Shown: positions 25,112 through 32,393, counted from the first letter of the stretch. The stretch: DNA of 64,000 bases from Comamonas serinivorans (GCF_002158865.1 NZ_CP021455.1:1984001-2048000); one strand, 5' to 3'. The notes: generated by a model from the letters alone, not told the origin. Translations and numbers: made by a program.

Positions 25112-25335
25112 GTTGTTCGCCTCACAAGCGATTCCCGCCAGTCCGGCACTTCAGGGTAGGGCTGAGCAAGCTGGTGCCGCCCACCTGCATCGACCCAGCA
25201 GGTCTGTGCGCACACCGGTTCACATTCGTAAAAGTGCCATCGACCATCCTTGTCCATGGCAAGCCAGTGAGCCCAGGTTGGCCAGCCTGAAACTGCGGCT
25301 TGGATGGCTTTCCATTCAGAGTGGATGGCGTTCAT
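25108..25335 (-). CDS. Small hypothetical protein
   Basis: 75 residues, Trp/His/Cys-rich: PTWAHWLAMDKDGRWHFYEC, AQTCWVDAGGRHQLAQPYPE. A pattern of short strands with D-K-D-G-x-W typical of small phage early proteins. 4-base overlaps on both sides. Confidence 0.6.
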   Translation of the reverse strand: MNAIHSEWKAIQAAVSGWPTWAHWLAMDKDGRWHFYECEPVCAQTCWVDAGGRHQLAQPYPEVPDWRESLVRRTT

Positions 25336-25568
25336 GCAGCCCCCTTCAATTTGGCGTTGATCAGCTCCTGGGCCTGGAAGACCTTTTGGGCCGCATTGTC
25401 AGGAACTTCGATGAGGCCGATAGCTTTAGAGTTCGGCTGATAGGCTGGGATCATTCCGACGAACAGCATCGACATTTGCTCAGTGATCGGCGCCCAGTAG
25501 AGCTTCCCTTCAACCTGAAGGAATACCGCAATGCCTTCCAGGGTGCCTTTGCTCACGACGGCGTTCAT
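25332..25568 (-). CDS. Hypothetical protein
   Basis: 78 residues from ATG 25568: MNAVVSKGTLEGIAVFLQVE, then a helical C-terminus ending QELINAKLKGAA. The end LKGAA resembles the FKGAA end of the upstream gene, from near-identical DNA around both junctions (TTCATGCAGCCCCCTT), which points to a small duplication. Confidence 0.6.
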   Translation of the reverse strand: MNAVVSKGTLEGIAVFLQVEGKLYWAPITEQMSMLFVGMIPAYQPNSKAIGLIEVPDNAAQKVFQAQELINAKLKGAA

Positions 25569-26032
25569 GCAGCCCCCTTGAAAAGGGCCTCGATCTGCTC
25601 GCGTGCTGCAATCAGGTTGTCCGGGTGAACATCGAACTCGCCGATGCGGATGGTCCGGGGCTTGCGGCGGTATTTGAAGTGCGGCGCCCAAGAGGGTTGA
25701 ACCGTCAATTCTTCCCATTCGCCGCTGAGACAAACCTCCCAACGGGTCCACGGCTCGGCGCACTCGGCTGCGTCTTCAGCGTAGAGCCGCATGCTCTCGG
25801 CATGCAGATGACCTAGGGTCTTGGCTGGCTCGATGTAGTCAGCAACGAGGTCAGCGGGGTTATCTTCCCCAAATCCCCACCGACCGGTGGGGGTGAGGGC
25901 TTCAACTACCCCGTCAGGGCGCGTGGTCGCGAACGGGAAATTGGGGCTGGGGCCTTTGGTGAGCGTGGCGATTTGGCCGTCTCGGCGCACGTACTTCTTG
26001 CCAGCTTCAAGGGGCAGGGTCAGCTTACTCAT
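25565..26032 (-). CDS. Hypothetical protein
   Basis: 155 residues from ATG 26032: MSKLTLPLEAGKKYVRRDGQ, then EPAKTLGHLHAESMRLYAED and a repeat-like W-E-V-C-L-S-G-E-W-E. The pattern (a start with G-K-x-Y-V-x-R-D-G followed by a helical centre and a short IRIGEFDVHPDN domain) recurs in phage early proteins of unknown function. Confidence 0.6.
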   Translation of the reverse strand: MSKLTLPLEAGKKYVRRDGQIATLTKGPSPNFPFATTRPDGVVEALTPTGRWGFGEDNPADLVADYIEPAKTLGHLHAESMRLYAEDAAECAEPWTRWEVCLSGEWEELTVQPSWAPHFKYRRKPRTIRIGEFDVHPDNLIAAREQIEALFKGAA

Positions 26033-26352
26033 TGCTTCTCTCCCCGCGCCGTCAACAATGCATGCTTTGCCGCAACCCAATCCTCCGGACTGATGTAGCT
26101 GGGTCGTTCGCCCTCCAGCGCCTGAGCGATGGCCTGCAAGTCGGCCTGAACATCCGACGCCGCATGTGTCTCGTCTGGCCCGCTGCATGCACTCAGTACC
26201 AGCGCGGCCCACACGATCAGCATCAGCGCAGCCCATTGCAGAGCGACCCAGGTCAGACTTGATCGGGCATGAAAAAACCCGCGCTTGGCGGGTTCTGAGA
26301 TTGGGGTTTCGGTTCTGCTTTGTCGGGAAAACCGGAGTGAGGTTTCGTCCAT
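26029..26352 (-). CDS. Small single-pass membrane protein
   Basis: 107 residues from ATG 26352, which has a strong ribosome site (AAGGAG four bases before). About 36 polar residues precede a hydrophobic segment (WVALQWAALMLIVWAALVLS) with a lipobox-like LSAC, then a soluble C-terminus (VQADLQAIAQALEGERPSYI). A terminator-like hairpin lies inside the 5' part of the gene. The polar extension argues against a normal lipoprotein signal; a shorter start at 26223 would give LVLSAC near the N-terminus but no positive residues. Confidence 0.55.
   Translation of the reverse strand: MDETSLRFSRQSRTETPISEPAKRGFFHARSSLTWVALQWAALMLIVWAALVLSACSGPDETHAASDVQADLQAIAQALEGERPSYISPEDWVAAKHALLTARGEKQ
26272..26293 (-). 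terminator. Terminator-like hairpin
   Basis: On the minus strand AACCCGCCAAGCGCGGGTT followed by TTTT. It lies within the 5' part of the small membrane-protein frame, so it may be an attenuator, or the gene start is downstream. Confidence 0.6.
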
Positions 26353-26399
26353 TTCATTGCTCCTTAATTCCGTGGGCGGGTCAGTATTTTCAGAGCGGG

Positions 26400-26645
26400 T
26401 CATCGTCTGGCGATCCAGCCCGACGGCTCATCATCTTCGCTCGTAAGCGCTGCGAACTCTGTGTTTGCCCGGGTTCGGTCGCTGAAACAGAAGCGCCTTG
26501 AGTAGCCTTCTGCGTTGCAGCCAAGGTAGATCGCACGGGTGTAGATCAGATCGCCCAGCGCTGCAAAACTGCCATCGGGCAACTCGCGAACTTCGATGTA
26601 GCCGCCGTAGCGCTGGATGATTTTTTTCAGTTCATCGTTCGTCAT
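26400..26645 (-). CDS. Small hypothetical protein
   Basis: 81 residues: MTNDELKKIIQRYGGYIEVR, SFAALGDLIYTRAIYLGCNA. Mixed alpha/beta, no family recognised. Confidence 0.6.
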   Translation of the reverse strand: MTNDELKKIIQRYGGYIEVRELPDGSFAALGDLIYTRAIYLGCNAEGYSRRFCFSDRTRANTEFAALTSEDDEPSGWIARR

Positions 26646-27008
26646 TTAGGTGGCAATCATCAGTCTTGGCTGTTTGTAGATCGCTTCCGAGAGCCCATAC
26701 GCCCACTGCGCGGCGTAGTCGGAATGCCCGCATGCGGACATCTCTGCCTTTCTGACTTGTGCCATCTCCAGGGGTTTCTTCCCGCTTTCAAGGCAGCAGT
26801 CACGGGCGACCTCCCACATGGCTCTAAGCTCAGCCTCCAGCCAAGCGTCAGCCTCTCGCTTCCCTCTCAGGGCTTGCTCAGCAATGAGTCTGTCATAGAT
26901 GCGCTGCTCGGGTTGCCCGATTGGGCGAAATGGGTCAGCGTGCTCGGATGTCACTCCACAGGAGCAGGGCTTATTCATGGCATCGCGGCTTTGTTGTTCG
27001 GTGCTCAT
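26646..27008 (-). CDS. Hypothetical protein with Cys pairs
   Basis: 120 residues: MSTEQQSRDAMNKPCSCGVT, then a helical centre (YDRLIAEQALRGKREADAWL, ELRAMWEVARDCCLESGKKP). CSCG and DCC may bind metal. It overlaps the upstream gene by 4 bases. Confidence 0.6.
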   Translation of the reverse strand: MSTEQQSRDAMNKPCSCGVTSEHADPFRPIGQPEQRIYDRLIAEQALRGKREADAWLEAELRAMWEVARDCCLESGKKPLEMAQVRKAEMSACGHSDYAAQWAYGLSEAIYKQPRLMIAT

Positions 27009-27313
27009 GCTAATCGCTCCCTCAAATAGTCATCAATCGCCTCATCCACTCGCTCACCAGCGCGCCGGATGATCCAAGCACCCAGGGCGTAGATGTGCTG
27101 CTGCCTTATCTCGTAAGGCGCGCCATTCGCAGCACGGGCCAGCCGGCATAGCTCAGCGAAGTCGTCATCGTCTGCAACAAGCTCGCCCAGGTTGTCGTCG
27201 CTGACGGGGTTGAACTGCGGCAGTTCGGATGCTGCTTCAAATGCGGCTTGGTAGGCGCTTTCGCTGTCCAAGGAGGACAAGGCGCTCGACTCGATCAGGG
27301 AGATGGCGTTCAT
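27005..27313 (-). CDS. Acidic hypothetical protein
   Basis: 102 residues, acidic: LSSLDSESAYQAAFEAASEL, DNLGELVADDDDFAELCRLA, AWIIRRAGERVDEAIDDYLR. Start overlaps the small gene at 27310-27441 by 4 bases (ATGA). Confidence 0.6.
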   Translation of the reverse strand: MNAISLIESSALSSLDSESAYQAAFEAASELPQFNPVSDDNLGELVADDDDFAELCRLARAANGAPYEIRQQHIYALGAWIIRRAGERVDEAIDDYLRERLA

Positions 27314-27441
27314 GCTTCCTCCTTAAATTTTCCGTTCTCATCGACCACGTACCAGACGCCAGCCTTAATGCCGTCACGACCGACAATTGCTGCTGCAGCG
27401 TGCGTGATCTCTCCTTCATCGTTGCGGTGTACTAGACGCAT
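27310..27441 (-). CDS. Very small protein starting on the tRNA 3' end
   Basis: 43 residues: MRLVHRNDEGEITHAAAAIV then GRDGIKAGVWYVVDENGKFK. The ATG at 27441 uses the terminal A of the tRNA-Arg CCA as its first base, and the stop overlaps the next ATG. A strong GGAGG in its last codons serves the downstream gene. The transcript could not give both mature tRNA and this message unless processing is incomplete. Confidence 0.55.
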   Translation of the reverse strand: MRLVHRNDEGEITHAAAAIVGRDGIKAGVWYVVDENGKFKEEA

Positions 27442-27515
27442 GGCACCCCTGACAGGAATCGAACCTGTACCTGCCCCTTAGGAGGGGGCCGTTCTATCCA
27501 TTGAACTACAGAGGT
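27441..27515 (-). tRNA. tRNA-Arg (anticodon CCU)
   Basis: The minus strand folds as a full cloverleaf: acceptor ACCTCTG/CAGGGGT with discriminator G and encoded CCA; D arm GTTC...GAAC; anticodon stem GCCCC/GGGGC with loop CTCCTAA; T stem ACAGG/CCTGT with loop TTCGATT. It reads AGG, a rare codon in high-GC genomes. It lies inside the leftward early operon, so it is phage-borne. Confidence 0.93.
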
Positions 27516-27556
27516 TAGTTGGGGATGATGGCCGCGTCTAACACGCGCACATAAAT

Positions 27557-27865
27557 TCACTCCATGGCCTCTGCGGCTTCGTCCCAGACCCAGTGGGTTT
27601 CATCATCGAGGCCACTTCCGGGCAGCCGGAACACGGCGTTCGCAGCTTCAGCAAGGGCCGTGGCAGTCTCGTACTCGCCTGCGTTTTTATGCATCCATGC
27701 ACGCACATCGCGACGACGTGCAGCATCGTTGACGGGCTTTACGATTGGTGGCCTGGGGCTGCGCTCCATCGTGGCGGCTTCAACTTCTCGGAGGATGTCA
27801 TTTCGCCGCTGATTCTCAAGATGGAGATTTCGTCTCCATCGGTTCTCCTGCTTTACGCTGGTCAT
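27557..27865 (-). CDS. Hypothetical helical protein
   Basis: 102 residues from ATG 27865: MTSVKQENRWRRNLHLENQR, then RAWMHKNAGEYETATALAEA and FRLPGSGLDDETHWVWDEAA. The centre looks like a small helix-turn-helix (N-A-G-E-Y-E-T-A-T-A-L-A-E-A-A). It may bind DNA; not a named family. Confidence 0.6.
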   Translation of the reverse strand: MTSVKQENRWRRNLHLENQRRNDILREVEAATMERSPRPPIVKPVNDAARRRDVRAWMHKNAGEYETATALAEAANAVFRLPGSGLDDETHWVWDEAAEAME

Positions 27866-27879
27866 GGCGGGCTCCAATG

Positions 27880-27903
27880 AAAAAGCCCGCTCAGGGCGGG
27901 CTT
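27880..27903 (-). terminator. Intrinsic terminator
   Basis: On the minus strand AGCCCGCCCTGAGCGGGCT followed by TTTT, just before the 27557-27865 gene. Confidence 0.8.
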
Positions 27904-28243
27904 GGATGAATAGATTGGTACGCTTTTGGCTGTGAATGCGTACGGGAAGGATCACCATCATTGAAGCGGGCCGGACGCTACCCCGGCGATGTGTTCGTCA
28001 GTCTGGTTGAGCAGGCTCAACTCTCAGTTTCTGCTGGGCCACCTTCCTGCCCGTCGTGGCTTTGTTTTCTGTGTGCCCACGTCACACTGTGCGTTTCATC
28101 GATTTCCAACGCCGCCGCTTCAATGATGGCCCCGCTTTGCCCTGCGGGTTAGGGCACGCGATGGGCTCGCGCGGGCCTACTTCACCTCACGTCGCTCTCC
28201 CAAAAAAAGCGGCCCGCACAAGGCGGGCCGGTTGTGTGATGGC
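27904..28243 (-). other. Stretch without a supportable gene
   Basis: Two overlapping minus-strand frames look protein-like (one contains IIEAAALEIDETHSVTWAHR, the other VGPREPIACPNPQGKAGPSL) but neither has a start codon after its last stop. The stretch also holds a terminator (28202-28230). It may be a gene broken by indels or by decay. Confidence 0.5.
28202..28230 (-). terminator. Intrinsic terminator
   Basis: On the minus strand CGGCCCGCCTTGTGCGGGCCG followed by CTTTTTTT. Confidence 0.75.
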
Positions 28244-28504
28244 TCACATGAAGCAGTGGTTTTTTGGAGGAGTGCGAGGCGGCGCTAACCCGCGTCCCAT
28301 CACGCCCCCACTGTATGGTCTGGTTTGCCTGGGCTCATCAGGGCAAGCCCTGAAGTCTTTCGGCTCAATGATGGTGCTGGTTACGCCTCCAGCGACAGCC
28401 TTACGCGCTGCCCGTTCACCTGCCCTCGCAGTTAGATCGCGCCACGTCTTTCCCGTGGAGTCATGATGGTTGTCCCAGTCGCTAATCTGGGTTGTGGCGG
28501 TTCT
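28244..28504 (-). CDS. Possible hypothetical protein without a standard start
   Basis: An open minus-strand frame of 86 codons with protein-like content: ISDWDNHHDSTGKTWRDLTA, RAARKAVAGGVTSTIIEPKD, then a Pro/Arg-rich end. No ATG, GTG or TTG lies between the upstream stop and the coding-like part, so the start may be ATT or lost through an indel. It ends just before a terminator. Confidence 0.35.
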   Translation of the reverse strand, partial: RTATTQISDWDNHHDSTGKTWRDLTARAGERAARKAVAGGVTSTIIEPKDFRACPDEPRQTRPYSGGVMGRGLAPPRTPPKNHCFM

Positions 28505-28523
28505 CTATCTGCCGCCAGGAGGA

Positions 28524-28682
28524 TCAGTCCAACCCGGTGCTACCGGCTTTCTTCACCATCAAACCGAGGTGTCTCAGTTCATCGCTTTGCGCCATCTGCG
28601 CTGAGGACTGGCAAGTGCACTGCGTTCTCACCGGCATAGCGCGCTTCTTGACTTCCGTATAACCGTCTGGGATGTAGTTCAT
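28524..28682 (-). CDS. Very small basic protein
   Basis: 52 residues: MNYIPDGYTEVKKRAMPVRT, then CTCQSSAQMAQSDELRHLGL and MVKKAGSTGLD. A weak AAAGAG precedes the ATG. CxC could bind metal. No family recognised. Confidence 0.45.
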   Translation of the reverse strand: MNYIPDGYTEVKKRAMPVRTQCTCQSSAQMAQSDELRHLGLMVKKAGSTGLD

Positions 28683-28714
28683 GGGGGAACTCTTTCAATC
28701 TGCTCGCCATGGGA

Positions 28715-29017
28715 TCAGCATTCGATAGCGGTCTGCGTCAGGCCTCCGGCTGCTGCAGCGACGGCACTCTGCGGCTCGTCGGGGTTCAGGCCGTAGGCGG
28801 CGGAGAAGGCGTATTGGCTGGGGTAGGCCTCGAAGGGCGGCGAGCCCACCTCACTACAGCGAACAGAAATCATTCCATCACCATCTTCGTTTACTTCGAT
28901 GAAGTGCCCGCTATCGGTGCGGATGTGGGTCAAAAGCAGCCCATTCACGTTGTTCAGCTCGCACATGGCGTTGTAGACGGCTTCGGCCTGGGACTTGTTG
29001 AGGATGCGGGCTGCCAT
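28715..29017 (-). CDS. Hypothetical protein
   Basis: 100 residues from ATG 29017 with AGGAG eight bases before it: MAARILNKSQAEAVYNAMCE, LLLTHIRTDSGHFIEVNEDG, MISVRCSEVGSPPFEAYPSQ. Helix at the start, strands in the middle. No family recognised. Confidence 0.6.
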   Translation of the reverse strand: MAARILNKSQAEAVYNAMCELNNVNGLLLTHIRTDSGHFIEVNEDGDGMISVRCSEVGSPPFEAYPSQYAFSAAYGLNPDEPQSAVAAAAGGLTQTAIEC

Positions 29018-29177
29018 GGTGCTTCTCCTGGTGGTTGGTTGATCCTTCAATCCGCAACGCACTCGGTGAATGCGCTCTGGATTGCTTCCACCGGTTTTCA
29101 CCCCGGTGGCGTGACTGGCATATCCCACAGATGTGGTTCCAATCACCTTGCATGCAGCCGCAGTTCCGGTAGTTCAT
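28911..29177 (-). CDS. Doubtful Cys-rich small protein
   Basis: MNYRNCGCMQGDWNHICGIC at the start has four Cys, and a 20-codon frame upstream (29174-29236, with CPCAH) overlaps its ATG by 4 bases, as translated neighbours do. The 3' third overlaps the 28715-29017 gene in another frame, which argues against full-length translation. Confidence 0.3.
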   Translation of the reverse strand: MNYRNCGCMQGDWNHICGICQSRHRGENRWKQSRAHSPSALRIEGSTNHQEKHHGSPHPQQVPGRSRLQRHVRAEQREWAAFDPHPHR

Positions 29178-29261
29178 CGGGTTTGGCCGCCACCTTTTGT
29201 GTTCTGCCGGTGTGCACAGGGGCAGGGCGCTTTCATCAAGTGCGCCTGTTCATCCTTCTGT

Positions 29262-29490
29262 GAGAGCGATGTGAAGGGCGGGCAGGGCGCTACTCCTGCT
29301 GGGGCTACGGCTTTTTCACGTTGCGCTTTTTCTGCCGTGATTGAGTACAGGTTCCAAGAGCCGAGGCGTCTCTACGTGTGCGCGTTTGTCGTTGCCGGGT
29401 CTCCCGCTGCTGACTTGCTGCGTGTCTCTGGCTCCAGCTTTCGCCTTCACAGCCTTTGGCTTCCACGCCGCCGCCCTTCACATCGCTCTC
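29262..29490. repeat. 20-bp inverted repeat pair early in the leftward operon
   Basis: GAGAGCGATGTGAAGGGCGG at 29262-29281 is exactly the reverse complement of 29471-29490. The arms are 189 bp apart and lie in or just past the first gene of the operon. They could form an RNA stem or mark a small inserted element. Confidence 0.8.
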
Positions 29491-29613
29491 TCTTGTTAAA
29501 GACCCAAGGGCTTCAGCGCGATCACTCCAGCCCATCGACTTGGTGCCCAGGAGAGCCCGCAGCGCGAGATCACTGAACCGAACCCCGCTGCTGCGTCCTG
29601 TCCGCTTCGCCAC
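29305..29613 (-). CDS. Arginine-rich first gene of the leftward operon (N-type antiterminator candidate)
   Basis: 102 residues from GTG 29613: VAKRTGRSSGVRFSDLALRA, LLGTKSMGWSDRAEALGSLT, then a basic stretch RETRQRQTRTRRDAS and a basic end RQKKRNVKKP. It begins about 33 nt after the predicted start of transcription, the place of N in lambda. An arginine-rich RNA-binding helix plus several downstream terminators fit an antiterminator, but there is no sequence match to a known N that I can see, no clear ribosome site, and the arginine-rich part is not at the N-terminus as in lambda N. Confidence 0.45.
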   Translation of the reverse strand: MAKRTGRSSGVRFSDLALRALLGTKSMGWSDRAEALGSLTRESDVKGGGVEAKGCEGESWSQRHAASQQRETRQRQTRTRRDASALGTCTQSRQKKRNVKKP

Positions 29614-29645
29614 CGTGTCGCTGTGGCTGGGGTTCGTTGTGTCGA

Positions 29646-29694
29646 TGGATGAATTATTAGTCCGAGTGCTTTATTTGTCAACAGTCGGACTAAT
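29646..29694 (-). promoter_or_regulatory. Leftward early promoter (pL-like) with two repressor sites
   Basis: On the minus strand: -35 TTGACA (29681-29676), 17-bp spacer, -10 AATAAT (29658-29653), start near 29646. Two 15-bp operator-like sites overlap it: AACAGTCGGACTAAT (29680-29694, over the -35) and ATTAGTCCGAGTGCT (29656-29670, over spacer and -10), centres 24 bp apart. The same type of site recurs at the rightward promoter. Confidence 0.85.
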
Positions 29695-29859
29695 TTAAAT
29701 CGACTAATTTTTTCTTCTGATAGCGCCAAGCCCCGCTGTGTCGGGCTTTCTGCGAGAAGTGCAAGCCAGGCTTGCGCAAGTGCTGCTTGCTGTCAAAAAA
29801 ATTGGGCTTGCGTCAGCCGTTATCCGTGTGGAATACTGTATGAAAAAACAGGTATCAAC

Positions 29860-30135
29860 ATGAGTGAAGACCGAAAAACACTGCTGGGGCGGCGCCTGCG
29901 CGCTGCGAGGACCAACGCTAGGTTGTCTCAGGCCTTCGTGGCCGATGGCTTGGCCGTGACGAGGCAAACAGTCTCGGGGTGGGAGACGGGCGCTTACAGC
30001 CCATCCGCCACGCAGCTGGCCGAGCTGGCGACGATGTACTGCGTTTGCGCGCATGCATTGCTGTTCGGCGAGCCGTTCAGGGCAGTGGGGTTCGGCGCAT
30101 TCATGGGGCAGGGCCGTGCCCTGTCTCCCAACTAA
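29860..30135 (+). CDS. XRE-family transcription regulator
   Basis: 91 residues: LGRRLRAARTNARLSQAFVA, then DGLAVTRQTVSGWETGAYSP (recognition helix) and SATQLAELATMYCVCAHALL. A Cro/C1-type helix-turn-helix with a short C-terminal tail and no oligomerisation domain. It faces away from pL and heads the rightward group that includes umuDC. -35 TTGCGT and -10 AATACT-like sequences lie upstream. It may be a second regulator of the lysogeny region. Confidence 0.8.
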   Translation: MSEDRKTLLGRRLRAARTNARLSQAFVADGLAVTRQTVSGWETGAYSPSATQLAELATMYCVCAHALLFGEPFRAVGFGAFMGQGRALSPN

Positions 30136-30153
30136 TTCAACCAAGGAAGAAAA

Positions 30154-30423
30154 ATGGACGCCAAGACGCTTTTTGACCAGATGTGCGAACCGCGTGCGAA
30201 CGTAGATCAGGTGCGCAACATCACAGCCACCTATGCGGATCTGGTCGCAGGCATTGCAGACAGGCTGACGCCGGCTGAGCTGGATGCGTTCATTCGCCTT
30301 GGCTCAGTGATGAAGGGGCGCGTGACCGTGAAGGTGCCACTGCTCAAGCTGGAGCAGGTGGATGCCTGGCTTGCGTACAGCAAGAAGCACTTCCCGTCTG
30401 ACGCTGCTGCTTTGAGGGGCTGA
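30154..30423 (+). CDS. Small hypothetical protein, paralogue of the next gene
   Basis: 89 residues: MDAKTLFDQMCEPRANVDQV, AGIADRLTPAELDAFIRLGS. The start MDAKTL-D-M and the L-x-x-x-E-L-D motif recur in the following gene, so the two arose by duplication. GGAAG precedes the ATG. Confidence 0.7.
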   Translation: MDAKTLFDQMCEPRANVDQVRNITATYADLVAGIADRLTPAELDAFIRLGSVMKGRVTVKVPLLKLEQVDAWLAYSKKHFPSDAAALRG

Positions 30424-30425
30424 CC

Positions 30426-30635
30426 ATGGACGCAAAGACTTTGCTGGACCGTATGAACAACGCGCATGCACCCACAGGAATCTGCCTGGATGAGCCCTAC
30501 GCGGAGTTCCTGGCCACCATTGCGCACAAGCTGTCAGCCGATGAGCTGGACAAGCTGGTCACCTTCGGCGCCGCTCTCACCGATATGATTTTGATTCCAT
30601 ACATGCGTGCATCGGATTGGGCGAAGGTCGAATGA
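30426..30635 (+). CDS. Small hypothetical protein, paralogue of the previous gene
   Basis: 69 residues: MDAKTLLDRMNNAHAPTGIC, TIAHKLSADELDKLVTFGAA. Tandem copy of the 30154-30423 protein, diverged and shorter at the C-terminus. Function unknown. Confidence 0.7.
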   Translation: MDAKTLLDRMNNAHAPTGICLDEPYAEFLATIAHKLSADELDKLVTFGAALTDMILIPYMRASDWAKVE

Positions 30636-30657
30636 CGCAGGCCCAGCAGAGCCCTTC

Positions 30658-31092
30658 ATGACCACCGCCAGCCTTCTCGGTCCAGTAGACACGTCCAGCG
30701 CGTGCCACCTGCTGCTCGCTGCAAGTCCTGTGCAGGCGGGCTTTCCTTCTCCCGCTGAGGACTTCGCGGCCAAGCGCATCGATCTCAATGCAGAGCTGAT
30801 CGTTCATCCGCAGGCAACTTTTCTCATGCGTGCAGCCGGCGTGTCCATGGTCGAATTTGGCATTGGCGACCGTGATCTGATGGTTGTGGACCGGGCCATT
30901 CGCCCGCGCCATGGGCTGATCGTGGTTGCAGTGATCGACGCTGAATTCACAGTCAAGCAGCTTCACAGCAGGGCGGGGCGCGTCAAGCTCAAGGCAGGCA
31001 ATCCGACGTATCCCGACATCGTGCCCCAGGACGCCCAGGAACTGACGATCTGGGGCGTGGTGACGCATTGCATCAAGAGCATGTGCGGGTGA
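30658..31092 (+). CDS. umuD: UmuD-like S24 self-cleaving protein
   Basis: 144 residues from ATG 30658. The cleavage region is VQAGFPSPAEDF (cut expected at Ala-Gly, matching Cys-Gly in E. coli UmuD). The catalytic Ser lies in LMRAAGVSMVEFGI, and the Lys near VVAVIDAEFTVKQLH. After RecA-stimulated cleavage UmuD' joins UmuC to form the error-prone polymerase V. umuC follows after 4 bp. Confidence 0.88.
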   Translation: MTTASLLGPVDTSSACHLLLAASPVQAGFPSPAEDFAAKRIDLNAELIVHPQATFLMRAAGVSMVEFGIGDRDLMVVDRAIRPRHGLIVVAVIDAEFTVKQLHSRAGRVKLKAGNPTYPDIVPQDAQELTIWGVVTHCIKSMCG

Positions 31093-31096
31093 TGCG

Positions 31097-32392
31097 ATGT
31101 ACGCCCTGGTCGATGGGAACAATTTCTATGTGAGCTGCGAGCGTGTGTTCAGGCCTGCGCTGCAGGGGCGGCCTGTGGTCGTGTTGTCGAACAATGACGG
31201 CTGCGCTGTGGCCCGGTCGAACGAAGCCAAAGCCCTGGGCATTGCGATGGGCGCGCCCTGGTTCCAGATCCGGCACCTGGCTGAGTCTGCTGGGCTGGTT
31301 GGACTGTCTGCGAATTTCCCGCTTTACGGCGACATGAGCGACCGCATGATGAGCCTCGCGGCGGGACTGGGACCTACTCAGGAAATCTACAGCATCGATG
31401 AGTCGTTCATCGGCCTGGACGGCGTGAGAGGCGATCTGGTCAAGCGTGGCCATGCCATCCGCTCACGCATTCTGACTTGGCTGGGCATCCCGACTTGTGT
31501 AGGCATTGCCCAGACAAAGACACTTGCCAAGCTGGCCAACCACATCTCCAAGACCGCCGAGCGCAAACCCGGTAGCTACCCGGCTGAACTGGCGCAGGTT
31601 TGCAATTTCGCAGCACTGCCGGCGTCCGATCTGGATGCCATCCTGGCGGCCACCCCAGTGGGCGAGGTGTGGGGCGTGGGCCGGCGCATCGGCAAGCAGC
31701 TCAACGATGCTGGCATATCGACTGTGCTGGACTTGGCCCGGATGGACCCTGTTGTCGCCCGCATGCGCTGGAGTGTGGTGCTCGAGCGCACTGTCCGGGA
31801 GCTACAGGGCCAGTCCTGCATTGATCTGGACGATGCACCAGCCCCCAAAAAAATGATCGCCTGCACCCGGTCATTTGGAAGACCCGTGCGGGATTTCGTC
31901 CCCCTGTCTGAAGCCGTCACCGAATTCGCAGGCCGTGCCGCTGAGAAGCTGCGGAAGCAGGGTGGGGTCGCAGGCATGCTGCAGGTATTCGCACACACCA
32001 GCCCCCACCGGCCGGGGCCAAGGTTCGCGCGGGCCATGGTCGTGCCGCTTCGTCGGCCTACGTCCGACACGCACCTGCTCGCACAAGCCGCGGTGCTTGG
32101 GCTGCGTCAGATCTATGAGCCTGGATACGACCTCATCAAGGCTGGTGTCATCCTGATGGATCTGACCAATAGCGCGGCCGAGCAGCTCGAGCTGTCGCTA
32201 GACGACCCAGGCCCGGACCGCTCAAGGCTCATGGGCGCTCTTGATGCGCTCAATGTCCGCTATGGCAAGGGTGCAGTGCACCTGGCCGCGACTGGCGCGA
32301 CTAAGGCCAAGCGTGAATGGGGCATGCGGCAGGAGCGCAAGACGCCACAATACACGACGGTTCTGGCCGACATCCCGATTGCCAGGGCGTGA
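31097..32392 (+). CDS. umuC: UmuC-like Y-family DNA polymerase V subunit
   Basis: 431 residues, full length. MYALVDGNNFYVSCERVFRP holds the first catalytic Asp; VVVLSNNDGCAVARSNEAKA follows; YSIDESFIGLDGV carries the D-E pair; GIPTCVGIAQTKTLAKLANH and VWGVGRRIGKQL are the palm/thumb motifs. The C-terminal little finger and the UmuC-specific end (LMGALDALNVRYGKGAVHLA) are present. Together with UmuD it would give SOS mutagenesis to the lysogen. Confidence 0.95.
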   Translation: MYALVDGNNFYVSCERVFRPALQGRPVVVLSNNDGCAVARSNEAKALGIAMGAPWFQIRHLAESAGLVGLSANFPLYGDMSDRMMSLAAGLGPTQEIYSIDESFIGLDGVRGDLVKRGHAIRSRILTWLGIPTCVGIAQTKTLAKLANHISKTAERKPGSYPAELAQVCNFAALPASDLDAILAATPVGEVWGVGRRIGKQLNDAGISTVLDLARMDPVVARMRWSVVLERTVRELQGQSCIDLDDAPAPKKMIACTRSFGRPVRDFVPLSEAVTEFAGRAAEKLRKQGGVAGMLQVFAHTSPHRPGPRFARAMVVPLRRPTSDTHLLAQAAVLGLRQIYEPGYDLIKAGVILMDLTNSAAEQLELSLDDPGPDRSRLMGALDALNVRYGKGAVHLAATGATKAKREWGMRQERKTPQYTTVLADIPIARA

Positions 32393-32393
32393 C

